64,000 nucleotides of DNA from positions 29,344,501-29,408,500 of the forward strand of contig CANUEZ040000047.1 in the NCBI GenBank assembly GCA_948099385.1. Reading direction: 5' to 3'. Shown piece by piece: positions 9,683 through 23,100 of the stretch (its first letter is position 1; each line of letters starts with the position of its first letter). This DNA comes from Fasciola hepatica. Taxonomy: Eukaryota > Platyhelminthes > Trematoda > Plagiorchiida > Fasciolidae. The notes under the pieces are model-generated. The model did no database searches and was not told where the DNA came from. It was given only the letters and a program-made list of their open reading frames with translations. A program made the translations under genes and the position numbers.

Positions 9683-11289
9683 CATGAATCATATTATATA
9701 CAAATCTAATCTGCTACTACTCAATTGCAAATAGTAAGCAAGCTGTGTAGGTTGTTCATAAGGGAATGTGTTCGTTGTACTTAGGCCCGTACAGAGAAGT
9801 GATCGATCATAGGAGTCGATCGGTGTGTGGGAAGCTTGTTGTTACAGTTCAAAAGCCAGTTATGGAAGGGTGCTATATGATGTAGTGTAGATGTTGAACA
9901 AACCGTTGAGAGCCATCGCGGATAACCTTGCGGTTAAGATGTTCGATTCACAGTCGTTGAGCCTGTGTTCGAGTGGCCGTGGGGGCTCGGTGCATGTGCA
10001 CTGCTCATCATTCCCAACAAGGATGAAACACCTGTACAATGCATATCCATGCTTTTCAATGGTCAGTTGAGCGTTCAAGCTGCATCATGAATCATTTTAT
10101 ATACAAATCTAATCTGCCACTACTCAATTGCAAATAGTAAGCAAGCTGTGTAGGTTGTTCATAACGGAATGTGTTCGTTGTACTTAGGCCCGTACAGAGA
10201 AGTGATCGATCATAGGAGTCGATCGGTGTGTGGGAAGCTTGTTGTTACCGTTCAAAAGCCAGTTATGGAAGGGTGCTGTATGATGTAGTGTAGATGTTGA
10301 ACAAACCGTTGAGAGCCATCGCGGATAGCCTTGCGGTTAAGGTGTTCGATTCACAGTCGTTGAGCCTGTGTTCGAGTGGCCGTGGGGGCTCGGTGCATGT
10401 GCACTGCTCATCATTCCCAACAAGGATGAAATAGCTGTACAGTGCATATCCATGCTTTTCAATGGTCAGTTGAGCGTTCAAGCTGCATCATGAATCATGT
10501 TATATACAAATCTAATCTGCTACTACTCAATTGCAAATAGTAAGCAAGCTGTGTAGGTTGTTCATAACGGAATGTGTTCGTTGTACTTAGGCTCGTACAG
10601 AGAAGTGATCGATCATAGGAGTCGATCGGTGTGTGGGAAGCTTGTTGTTACAGTTCAAAAGCCAGTTATGGAAGGGTGCTATATGATGTAGTGTAGATGT
10701 TGAACAAACCGTTGAGAGCCATCGCGGATAGCGTAGCGGTTAAGGTGTTCGATTCACAGTCGTTGAGCCTGTGTTCGAGTGGCCGTGGGGGCTCGGTGCA
10801 TGTGCACTGCTCATCATTCCCAACAAGGATGAAACAGCTGTACAGTGCATATCCATGCTTTTCAATGGTCAGTTGAGCGTTCAAGCTGCATCATGAATCA
10901 TATTATATACAAATCTAATCTGCTACTACTCAATTGCAAATAGTAAGCAAGCTGTGTAGGTTGTTCATAACGGAATGTGTTCGTTGTACTTAGGCCCGTA
11001 CAGAGAAGTGATCGATCATAGGAGTCGATCGGTGTGTGAGAAGCTTGTTGTTACCGTTCAAAAGCCAGTTATGGAAGGGTGCTGTATGATGTAGTGTAGA
11101 TGTTGAACAAACCGTTGAGAGCCATCGCGGATAACCTTGCGGTTAAGGTGTTCGATTCACAGTCGTTGAGCCTGTGTTCGAGTCGCCGTGGGGGCTCGGT
11201 GCATGTGCACTGCTCATCATTCCCAACAAGGATGAAATAGCTGTACAGTGCATATCCATGCTTTTCAATGGTCAGTTGAGCGTTCAAGC

Positions 11290-14160
11290 TGCATCATGAA
11301 TCATATTATATACAAATCTAATCTGCTACTACTCAATTGCAAATAGTAAGCAAGCTGTGTAGGTTGTTCATAACGGAATGTGTTCGTTGTACTTAGGCCC
11401 GTACAGAGAAGTGATCGATCATAGGAGTCGATCGGTGTGTGAGAAGCTTGTTGTTACCGTTCAAAAGCCAGTTATGGAATGGTGCTATTTGATGTAGTGT
11501 AGATGTTGAACAAACCGTTGAGAGCCATCGCGGATAACCTTGCGGTTAAGGTGTTCGATTCACAGTCGTTGAGCCTGTGTTCGAGTCGCCGTGGGGGCTC
11601 GGTGCATGTGCACTGCTCATCATTCCCAACAAGGATGAAACAGCTGTACAGTGCATATCCATGCTTTTCAATGGTCAGTTGAGCGTTCAAGCTGCATCAT
11701 GAATCATATTATATACAAATCTAATCTGCTACTACTCAATTGCAAATAGTAAGCAAGCTGTGTAGGTTGTTCATAAGGGAATGTGTTCGTTGTACTTAGG
11801 CCCGTACAGAGAAGTGATCGATCATAGGAGTCGATCGGTGTGTGGGAAGCTTGTTGTTACAGTTCAAAAGCCAGTTATGGAAGGGTGCTATATGATGTAG
11901 TGTAGATGTTGAACAAACCGTTGAGAGCCATCGCGGATAGCCTTGCGGTTAAGGTGTTCGATTCACAGTCGTTGAGCCTGTGTTCGAGTCGCCGTGGGGG
12001 CTCGGTGCATGTGCACTGCTCATCATTCCCAACAAGAATGAAACAGCTGTACAGTGCATATCCATGCTTTTCAATGGTCAGTTGAGCGTTCAAGCTGCAT
12101 CATGAATCTTATTATATGCAAATATAATCTGCTACTACTCAATTGCAAATAGTAAGCAAGCTGTGTAGGTTGTTCATAACGGAATGTGTTCGTTGTACTT
12201 AGGCCCGTACAGAGAAGTGATCGATCATAGGAGTCGATCGGTGTGTGAGAAGCTTGTTGTTACCGTTCAAAAGCCAGTTATGGAATGGTGCTATTTGATG
12301 TAGTGTAGATGTTGAACAAACCGTTGAGAGCCATCGCGGATAACCTTGCGGTTAAGGTGTTCGATTCACAGTCGTTGAGCCTGTGTTCGAGTCGCCGTGG
12401 GGGCTCGGTGCATGTGCACTGCTCATCATTCCCAACAAGGATGAAACAGCTGTACAGTGCATATCCATGCTTTTCAATGGTCAGTTGAGCGTTCAAGCTG
12501 CATCATGAATCATATTATATACAAATCTAATCTGCTACTACTCAATTGCAAATAGTAAGCAAGCTGTGTAGGTTGTTCATAAGGGAATGTGTTCGTTGTA
12601 CTTAGGCCCGTACAGAGAAGTGATCGATCATAGGAGTCGATCGGTGTGTGGGAAGCTTGTTGTTACCGTTGAAAAGCCAGTTATGGAAGGGTGCTATATG
12701 ATGTAGTGTAGATGTTGAACAAACCGTTGAGAGCCATCGCGGATAGCGTAGCGGTTAAGGTGTTCGATTCACAGTCGTTGAGCCTGTGTTCGAGTCGCCG
12801 TGGGGGCTCGGTGCATGTGCACTGCTCATCATTCCCAACAAGAATGAAACAGCTGTACAGTGCATATCCATGCTTTTCAATGGTCAGTTGAGCGTTCAAG
12901 CTGCATCATGAATCTTATTATATGCAAATCTAATCTGCTACTACTCAATTGCAAATAGTAAGCAAGCTGTGTAGGTTGTTCATAACGGAATGTGTTCGTT
13001 GTACTTAGGCCCGTACAGAGAAGTGATCGATCATAGGAGTCGATCGGTGTGTGAGAAGCTTGTTGTTACCGTTCAAAAGCCAGTTATGGAAGGGTGCTAT
13101 ATGATGTAGTGTAGATGTTGAACAAACCGTTGAGAGCCATCGCGGATAGCGTAGCGGTTAAGGTGTTCGATTCACAGTCGTTGAGCCTGTGTTCGAGTCG
13201 CCGTGGGGGCTCGGTGCATGTGCACTGCTCATCATTCCCAACAAGGATGAAATAGCTGTACAGTGCATATCCATGCTTTTCAATGGTCAGTTGAGCGTTC
13301 AAGCTGCATCATGAATCATATTATATACAAATCTAATCTGCTACTACTCAATTGCAAATAGTAAGCAAGCTGTGTAGGTTGTTCATAACGGAATGTGTTC
13401 GTTGTACTTAGGCCCGTACAGAGAAGTGATCGATCATAGGAGTCGATCGGTGTGTGAGAAGCTTGTTGTTACCGTTCAAAATCCAGTTATGGAATGGTGC
13501 TATTTGATGTAGTGTAGATGTTGAACAAACCGTTGAGAGCCATCGCGGATAACCTTGCGGTTAAGGTGTTCGATTCACAGTCGTTGAGCCTGTGTTCGAG
13601 TCGCCGTGGGGGCTCGGTGCATGTGCACTGCTCATCATTCCCAACAAGGATGAAACAGCTGTACAGTGCATATCCATGCTTTTCAATGGTCAGTTGAGCG
13701 TTCAAGCTGCATCATGAATCATATTATATACAAATCTAATCTGCTACTACTCAATTGCAAATAGTAAGCAAGCTGTGTAGGTTGTTCATAAGGGAATGTG
13801 TTCGTTGTACTTAGGCCCGTACAGAGAAGTGATCGATCATAGGAGTCGATCGGTGTGTGGGAAGCTTGTTGTTACAGTTCAAAAGCCAGTGATGGAAGGG
13901 TGCTATATGATGTAGTGTAGATGTTGAACAAACCGTTGAGAGCCATCGCGGATAGCGTAGCGGTTAAGGTGTTCGATTCACAGTCGTTGAGCCTGTGTTC
14001 GAGTGGCCGTGGGGGCTCGGTGCATGTGCACTGCTCATCATTCCCAACAAGGATGAAACAGCTGTACAGTGCATATCCATGCTTTTCAATGGTCAGTTGA
14101 GCGTTCAAGCTGCATCATGAATCTTATTATATGCAAATCTAATCTGCTACTACTCAATTG
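11290..14160 (+). repeat. Dimer-based higher-order block, A-B pattern
   Basis: Marker A (GGAATGGTGCTATTTG, near 11,476, 12,282 and 13,491) and marker B (GAATCTTATTATATGC, near 12,104, 12,910 and 14,119) recur at 806 and then 1,209 bp, so an 806-bp A-B dimer was copied and one extra monomer lies inside the second interval. Marker B also appears at about 15,731 and 16,940, linking this block to the next trimer duplication. Confidence 0.7.
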
Positions 14161-14769
14161 CAAATAGTAAGCAAGCTGTGTAGGTTGTTCATAACGGAAT
14201 GTGTTTGTTGTACTTAGTCCCGTACAGAGAAATGATCGATCATAGGAGTCGATCGGTGTGTGGGAAGCTTGTTGTTACCGTTCAAAATCCAGTTATGGAA
14301 GGGTGCTATATGATGTAGTGTAGATGTTGAACAAACCGTTGAGAGCCATCGCGGATAACCTTGCGGTTAAGGTGTTCGATTCACAGTCGTTGAGCCTGTG
14401 TTCGAGTGGCCGTGGGGGCTCGGTGCATGTGCACTGCTCATCATTCCCAACAAGGATGAAACAGCTGTACAGTGCATATCCATGCTTTTCAATGGTCAGT
14501 TGAGCGTTCAAGCTGCATCATGAATCATATTATATACAAATCTAATCTGCTACTACTCAATTGCAAATAGTAAGCAAGCTGTGTAGGTTGTTCATAACGG
14601 AATGTGTTCGTTGTACTTAGTCCCGTACAGAGAAGTGATCGATCATAGGAGTCGATCGGTGTGTGGGAAGCTTGTTGTTACCGTTCAAAAGCCAGTTATG
14701 GAAGGGTGCTATATGATGTAGTGTAGATGTTGAACAAACCGTTGAGAGCCATCGCGGATAGCGTAGCGG

Positions 14770-17180
14770 TTAAGGTGTTCGATTCACAGTCGTTGAGCCT
14801 GTGTTCGAGTCGCCGTGGGGGCTCGGTGCATGTGCACTGCTCATCATTCCCAACAAGGATGAAAAAGCTGTACAGTGCATATCCATGCTTTTCAATGGTC
14901 AGTTGAGCGTTCAAGCTGCATCATGAATCATATTATATACAAATCTAATCTGCTACTACTCAATTGCAAATAGTAAGCAAGCTGTGTAGGTTGTACATAA
15001 CGGAATGTGTTCGTTGTACTTAGGCCCGTACAGAGAAGTGATCGATCATAGGAGTCGATCGGTGTGTGGGAAGCTTGTTGTTACCGTTCAAAAGCCAGTT
15101 ATGGAAGGGTGCTATATGATGTAGTGTAGATGTTGAACAAACCGTTGAGAGCCATCGCGGATAACCTTGCGGTTAAGGTGTTCGATTCACAGTCGTTGAG
15201 CCTGTGTTCGAGTCGCCGTGGGCGCACGGTGCATTTGCACTGCTCATCATTCCCAACAAGGATGAAATAGCTGTACAGTGCATATCCATGCTTTTCAATG
15301 GTCGGGTGAGCGTTCAAGCTGCATCATGAATCATATTATATACAAATCTAATCTGCTACTACTCAATTGCAAATAGTAAGCAAGCTGTGTAGGTTGTTCA
15401 TAAGGGAATGTGTTCGTTGTACTTAGGCCCGTACAGAGAAGTGATCGATCATAGGAGTCGATCGGTGTGTGGGAAGCTTGTTGTTACCGTTGAAAAGCCA
15501 GTTATGGAAGGGTGCTATATGATGTAGTGTAGATGTTGAACAAACCGTTGAGAGCCATCGCGGATAGCCTTGCGGTTAAGGTGTTCGATTCACAGTCGTT
15601 GAGCCTGTGATCGAGTCGCCGTGGGGGCTCGGTGCATGTGCACTGCTCATCATTCCCAACAAGAATGAAACAGCTGTACAGTGCATATCCATGCTTTTCA
15701 ATGGTCAGTTGAGCGTTCAAGCTGCATCATGAATCTTATTATATGCAAATCTAATCTGCTACTACTCAATTGCAAATAGTAAGCAAGCTGTGTAGGTTGT
15801 TCATAACGGAATGTGTTTGTTGTACTTAGTCCCGTACAGAGAAATGATCGATCATAGGAGTCGATCGGTGTGTGGGAAGCTTGTTGTTACCGTTCAAAAG
15901 CCAGTTATGGAAGGGTGCTATATGATGTAGTGTAGATGTTGAACAAACCGTTGAGAGCCATCGCGGATAGCCTTGCGGTTAAGGTGTTCGATTCACAGTC
16001 GTTGAGCCTGTGTTCGAGTCGCCGTGGGGGCTCGGTGCATGTGCACTGCTCATCATTCCCAACAAGGATGAAAAAGCTGTACAGTGCATATCCATGCTTT
16101 TCAATGGTCAGTTGAGCGTTCAAGCTGCATCATGAATCATATTATATACAAATCTAATCTGCTACTACTCAATTGCAAATAGTAAGCAAGCTGTGTAGGT
16201 TGTACATAACGGAATGTGTTCGTTGTACTTAGGCCCGTACAGAGAAGTGATCGATCATAGGAGTCGATCGGTGTGTGGGAAGCTTGTTGTTACCGTTCAA
16301 AAGCCAGTTATGGAAGGGTGCTATATGATGTAGTGTAGATGTTGAACAAACCGTTGAGAGCCATCGCGGATAACCTTGCGGTTAAGGTGTTCGATTCACA
16401 GTCGTTGAGCCTGTGTTCGAGTCGCCGTGGGCGCACGGTGCATTTGCACTGCTCATCATTCCCAACAAGGATGAAATAGCTGTACAGTGCATATCCATGC
16501 TTTTCAATGGTCGGGTGAGCGTTCAAGCTGCATCATGAATCATATTATATACAAATCTAATCTGCTACTACTCAATTGCAAATAGTAAGCAAGCTGTGTA
16601 GGTTGTTCATAAGGGAATGTGTTCGTTGTACTTAGGCCCGTACAGAGAAGTGATCGATCATAGGAGTCGATCGGTGTGTGGGAAGCTTGTTGTTACCGTT
16701 GAAAAGCCAGTTATGGAAGGGTGCTATATGATGTAGTGTAGATGTTGAACAAACCGTTGAGAGCCATCGCGGATAGCCTTGCGGTTAAGGTGTTCGATTC
16801 ACAGTCGTTGAGCCTGTGATCGAGTCGCCGTGGGGGCTCGGTGCATGTGCACTGCTCATCATTCCCAACAAGAATGAAACAGCTGTACAGTGCATATCCA
16901 TGCTTTTCAATGGTCAGTTGAGCGTTCAAGCTGCATCATGAATCTTATTATATGCAAATCTAATCTGCTACTACTCAATTGCAAATAGTAAGCAAGCTGT
17001 GTAGGTTGTTCATAACGGAATGTGTTTGTTGTACTTAGTCCCGTACAGAGAAATGATCGATCATAGGAGTCGATCGGTGTGTGGGAAGCTTGTTGTTACC
17101 GTTCAAAATCCAGTTATGGAAGGGTGCTATATGATGTAGTGTAGATGTTGAACAAACCGTTGAGAGCCATCGCGGATAGC
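14770..17180 (+). repeat. Trimer duplication (2 x 1,209 bp)
   Basis: Three distinctive neighbours recur 1,209 bp later in the same order: TGTACATAAC (14,993 and 16,202), GGGCGCACGG with CATTTGCAC (near 15,222 and 16,431), CCTGTGATCGAG (near 15,605 and 16,814), and TTAGTCCCGTACAGAGAAATG (15,826 and 17,035). The match breaks near the AAAAGCC/AAAATCC difference around 15,898 versus 17,107 and upstream at the A-box allele around 14,759. Confidence 0.8.
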
Positions 17181-20100
17181 CTTGCGGTTAAGGTGTTCGA
17201 TTCACAGTCGTTGAGCCTGTGTTCGAGTCGCCGTGGGGGCTCGGTGCATGTGCACTGCTCATCATTCCCAACAAGGATGAAAAAGCTGTACAGTGCATAT
17301 CCATGCTTTTCAATGGTCAGTTGAGCGTTCAAGCTGCATCATGAATCATATTATATACAAATCTAATCTGCTACTACTCAATTGCAAATAGTAAGCAAGC
17401 TGTGTAGGTTGTACATAACGGAATGTGTTCGTTGTACTTAGTCCCGTACAGAGAAGTGATCGATCATAGGAGTCGATCGGTGTGTGGGAAGCTTGTTGTT
17501 ACCGTTCAAAAGCCAGTTATGGAAGGGTGCTATATGATGTAGTGTAGATGTTGAACAAACCGTTGAGAGCCATCGCGGATAGCCTTGCGGTTAAGGTGTT
17601 CGATTCACAGTCGTTGAGCCTGTGTTCGAGTGGCCGTGGGGGCTCGGTGCATGTGCACTGCTCATCATTCCCAACAAGGATGAAAAAGCTGTACAGTGCA
17701 TATCCATGCTTTTCAATGGTCAGTTGAGCGTTCAAGCTGCATCATGAATCATATTATATACAAATCTAATCTGCTACTACTCAATTGCAAATAGTAAGCA
17801 AGCTGTGTAGGTTGTACATAACGGAATGTGTTCGTTGTACTTAGGCCCGTACAGAGAAGTGATCGATCATAGGAGTCGATCGGTGTGTGGGAAGCTTGTT
17901 GTTACCGTTCAAAAGCCAGTTATGGAAGGGTGCTATATGATGTAGTGTAGATGTTGAACAAACCGTTGAGAGCCATCGCGGATAACCTTGCGGTTAAGGT
18001 GTTCGATTCACAGTCGTTGAGCCTGTGTTCGAGTCGCCGTGGGGGCTCGGTGCATGTGCACTGCTCATCATTCCCAACAAGGATGAAACAGCTGTACAGT
18101 GCATATCCATGCTTTTCAATGGTCGGGAGAGCGTTCAAGCTGCATCATGAATCATATTATAAACAAATCTAATCTGCCACTACTCAATTGCAAATAGTAA
18201 GCAAGCTGTGTAGGTTGTTCATAACGGAATGTGTTCGTTGTACTTAGGCCCGTACAGAGAAGTGATCGATCATAGGAGTCGATCGGTGTGTGGGAAGCTT
18301 GTTGTTACCGTTCAAAATCCAGTTATGGAAGGGTGCTATATGATGTAGTGTAGATGTTGAACAAACCGTTGAGAGCCATCGCGGATAGCGTAGCGGTTAA
18401 GGTGTTCGATTCACAGTCGTTGAGCCTGTGTTCGAGTCGCCGTGGGGGCTCGGTGCATGTGCACTGCTCATCATTCCCAACAAGGATGAAACAGCTGTAC
18501 AGTGCATATCCATGCTTTTCAATGGTCAGGTGAGCGTTCAAGCTGCATCATGAATCATATTATATACAAATCTAATCTGCTACTACTCAATTGCAAATAG
18601 TAAGCAAGCTGTGTAGGTTGTTCATAAGGGAATGTGTTCGTTGTACTTAGGCCCGTACAGAGAAGTGATCGATCATAGGAGTCGATCGGTGTGTGGGAAG
18701 CTTGTTGTTACCGTTCAAAAGCCAGTTATGGAAGGGTGCTATATGATGTAGTGTAGATGTTGAACAAACCGTTGAGAGCCATCGCGGATAGCGTAGCGGT
18801 TAAGGTGTTCGATTCACAGTCGTTGAGCCTGTGTTCGAGTCGCCGTGGGGGCTCGGTGCATGTGCACTGCTCGTCATTCCCAACAAGGATGAAACAGCTG
18901 TACAGTGCATATCCATGCTTTTCAATGGTCAGTTGAGCGTTCAAGCTGCATCATGAATCATATTATAAACAAATCTAATCTGCCACTACTCAATTGCAAA
19001 TAGTAAGCAAGCTGTGTAGGTTGTTCATAACGGAATGTGTTCGTTGTACTTAGGCCCGTACAGAGAAGTGATCGATCATAGGAGTCGATCGGTGTGTGGG
19101 AAGCTTGTTGTTACCGTTCAAAAGCCAGTTATGGAAGGGTGCTATATGATGTAGTGTAGATGTTGAACAAACCGTTGAGAGCCATCACGGATAACCTTGC
19201 GGTTAAGGTGTTCGATTCACAGTCGTTGAGCCTGTGTTCGAGTGGCCGTGGGGGTTCGGTGCATGTGCACAGCTCATCATTCCCAACAAGGATGAAACAG
19301 CTGTACAGTGCATATCCATGCTTTTCAATGGTCAGTTGAGCGTTCAAGCTGCATCATGAATCATATTATATACAAATCTAATCTGCTACTACTCAATTGC
19401 AAATAGTAAGCAAGCTGTGTAGGTTGTTCATAAGGGAATGTGTTCGTTGTACTTAGGCCCGTACAGAGAAGTGATCGATCATAGGAGTCGATCGGTGTGT
19501 GGGAAGCTTGTTGTTACCGTTGAAAAGCCAGTTATGGAAGGGTGCTATATGATGTAGTGTAGATGTTGAACAAACCGTTGAGAGCCATCGCGGATAGCGT
19601 AGCGGTTAAGGTGTTCGATTCACAGTCGTTGAGCCTGTGTTCGAGTCGCCGTGGGGGCTCGGTGCATGTGCACTGCTCATCATTCCCAACAAGGATGAAA
19701 CAGCTGTACAGTGCATATCCATGCTTTTCAATGGTCAGTTGAGCGTTCAAGCTGCATCATGAATCATATTATAAACAAATCTAATCTGCTACTACTCAAT
19801 TGCAAATAGTAAGCAAGCTGTGTAGGTTGTTCATAAGGGAATTTGTTCGTTGTACTTAGGCCCGTACAGAGAAGTGATCGATCATAGGAGTCGATCGGTG
19901 TGTGGGAAGCTTGTTGTTACCGTTCAAAATCCAGTTATGGAAGGGTGCTATATGATGTAGTGTAGATGTTGAACAAACCGTTGAGAGCCATCACGGATAA
20001 CCTTGCGGTTAAGGTGTTCGATTCACAGTCGTTGAGCCTGTGTTCGAGTCGCCGTGGGGGCTCGGTGAATGTGCACTGCTCATCATTCCCAACAAGGATG

Positions 20101-23100
20101 AAACAGCTGTACAGTGCATATCCATGCTTTTCAATGGTCAGTTGAGCGTTCAAGCTGCATCATGAATCATATTATATACAAATCTAATCTGCCACTACTC
20201 AATTGCAAATAGTAAGCAAGCTGTGTAGGTTGTTCATAACGGAATGTGTTCGTTGTACTTAGGCCCGTACAGAGAAGTGATCGATCATAGGAGTCGATCG
20301 GTGTGTGGGAAGCTTGTTGTTACCGTTCAAAAGCCAGTTATGGAAGGGTGCTATATGATGTAGTGTAGATGTTGAACAAACCGTTGAGAGCCATCGCGGA
20401 TAGCCTTGCGGTTAAGGTGTTCGATTCACAGTCGTTGAGCCTGTGTTCGAGTCGCCGTGGGGGCTCGGTGCATGTGCACTGCTCATCATTCCCAACAAGG
20501 ATGAAATAGCTGTACAGTGCATATCCATGCTTTTCAATGGTCAGGTGAGCGTTCAAGCTGCATCATGAATCATATTATATACAAATCTAATCTGCTACTA
20601 CTCAATTGCAAATAGTAAGCAAGCTGTGTAGGTTGTTCATAACGGAATGTGTTCGTTGTACTTAGGCCCGTACAGAGAAGTGATCGATCATAGGAGTCGA
20701 TCGGTGTGTGGGAAGCTTGTTAATACCGTTCAAAAGCCAGTTATGGAAGGGTGCTATATGATGTAGTGTAGATGTTGAACAAACCGTTGAGAGCCATCGC
20801 GGATAGCCTTGCGGTTAAGGTGTTCGATTCACAGTCGTTGAGCCTGTGTTCGAGTCGCCGTGGGGGCTCGGTGCATGTGCACTGCTCATCATTCCCAACA
20901 AGGATGAAACAGCTGTACAGTGCATATCCATGCTTTTCAATGGTCAGTTGAGCGTTCAAGTTGCATCATGAATCATATTATATACAAATCTAATCTGCTA
21001 CTACTCAATTGCAAATAGTGAGCAAGCTGTGTAGGTTGTTCATAACGGAATGTGTTCGTTGTACTTAGGCCCGTACAGAGAAGTGATCGATCATAGGAGT
21101 CGATCGGTGTGTGGGAAGCTTGTTGTTACCGTTGAAAAGCCAGTTATGGAAGGGTGCTATATGATGTAGTGTAGATGTTGAACAAACCGTTGAGAGCCAT
21201 CACGGATAACCTTGCGGTTAAGGTGTTCGATTCACAGTCGTTGAGCCTGTGTTCGAGTGGCCGTGGGGGCTCGGTGCATGTGCACTGCTCATCATTCCCA
21301 ACAAGGATGAAACAGCTGTACAGTGCATCACCATGCTTTTCAATGGTCAGTTGAGCGTTCAAGCTGCATCATGAATCATATTATAAACAAATCTAATCTG
21401 CCACTACTCAATTGCAAATAGTAAGCAAGCTGTGTAGGTTGTTCATAAGGGAATGTGTTCGTTGTACTTAGGCCCGTACAGAGAAGTGATCGATCATAGG
21501 AGTCGATCGGTGTGTGGGAAGCTTGTTGTTACCGTTCAAAATCCAGTTATGGAAGGGTGCTATATGATGTAGTGTAGATGTTGAACAAACCGTTGAGAGC
21601 CATCGCGGATAGCCTTGCGGTTAAGGTGTTCGATTCACAGTCGTTGAGCCTGTGTTCGAGTGGCCGTGGGGGCTCGGTGCATGTGCACTGCTCATCATTC
21701 CCAACAAGGATGAAACAGCTGTACAGTGCATATCCATGCTTTTCAATGGTCAGTTGAGCGTTCAAGCTGCATCATGAATCATATTATAAACAAATCTAAT
21801 CTGCCACTATTCAATTGCAAATAGTAAGCAAGCTGTGTAGGTTGTACATAACGGAATGTGTTCGTTGTACTCAGGCCCGTACAGAGAAGTGATCGATCAT
21901 AGGAGTCGATCGGTGTGTGAGAAGCTTGTTGTTAGCGTTCAAAATCCAGTTATGGAAGGGTGCTATATGATGTAGTGTAGATGTTGAACAAACCGTTGAG
22001 AGCCATCGCGGATAACCTTGCGGTTAAGGTGTTCGATTCACAGTCGTTGAGCCTGTGTTCGAGTGGCCGTGGGGGCTCGGTGCATGTGCACTGCTCATCA
22101 TTCCCAACAAGGATGAAATAGCTGTACAGCGCATATCCATGCTTTTCAATGGTCAGTTGAGCGTTCAAGCTGCATCATGAATCATATTATAAACAAATCT
22201 AATCTGCCACTACTCAATTGCAAATAGTAAGCAAGCTGTGTAGGTTGTTCATAACGGAATGTGTTCGTTGTACTTAGGCCCGTACAGAGAAGTGATCGAT
22301 CATAGGAGTCGATCGGTGTGTGGGAAGCTTGTTGTTAGCGTTCAAAATCCAGTGATGGAAGGGTGCTATATGATGTAGTGTAGATGTTGAACAAACCGTT
22401 GAGAGCCATCGCGGATAGCCTTGCGGTTAAGGTGTTCGATTCACAGTCGTTGAGCCTGTGTTCGAGTCGCCGTGGGGGCTCGGTGCATGTGCACTGCTCA
22501 TCATTCCCAACAAGGATGAAACAGCTGTACAGTGCATATCCATGCTTTTCAATGGTCAGTTGAGCGTTCAAGCTGCATCATGAATCATATTATATACAAA
22601 TCTAATCTGCTACTACTCAATTGCAAATAGTGAGCAAGCTGTGTAGGTTGTTCATAACGGAATGTGTTCGTTGTACTTAGGCCCGTACAGAGAAGTGATC
22701 GATCATAGGAGTCGATCGGTGTGTGGGAAGCTTGTTGTTACCGTTCAAAAGCCAGTTATGGAAGGGTGCTATATGATGTAGTGTAGATGTTGAACAAACC
22801 GTTGAGAGCGATCGCGGATAGCCTTGCGGTTAAGGTGTTCGATTCACAGTCGTTGAGCCTGTGTTCGAGTGGCCGTGGGGGCTCGGTGCATGTGCACTGC
22901 TCATCATTCCCAACAAGGATGAAACAGCTGTACAGTGCATATCCATGCTTTTCAATGGTCAGTTGAGCGTTCAAGCTGCATCATGAATCATATTATATAC
23001 AAATCTAATCTGCTACTACTCAATTGCAAATAGTAAGCAAGCTGTGTAGGTTGTTCATAACGGAATGTGTTCGTTGTACTTAGGCCCGTACAGAGAAGTG

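Larger units (their letters stand above)
1..22330 (+). repeat. Array block L: left subfamily
   Basis: Copies in this block nearly all have T at relative position 189 (CAGTTATGG); exceptions are the copies whose variant lies near 592, 4,219 and 13,891. Position 183 is mostly G (AAAAGCC). The A box is mixed between TAACC, TAGCC and GCGTAGC alleles, and the B box is a mosaic of C and G alleles. A TTACAGTTC variant upstream of the TATA-like motif is common between about 3.4 and 13.9 kb. Divergence looks higher here than in the right block. Confidence 0.75.

Noticed and set aside
17951..18172. Plus-strand frames at 17,951-18,172 and 59,259-59,453
   Set aside because: Isolated copy-specific frames across the tRNA-like and spacer regions, absent from neighbouring monomers; no coding signal.
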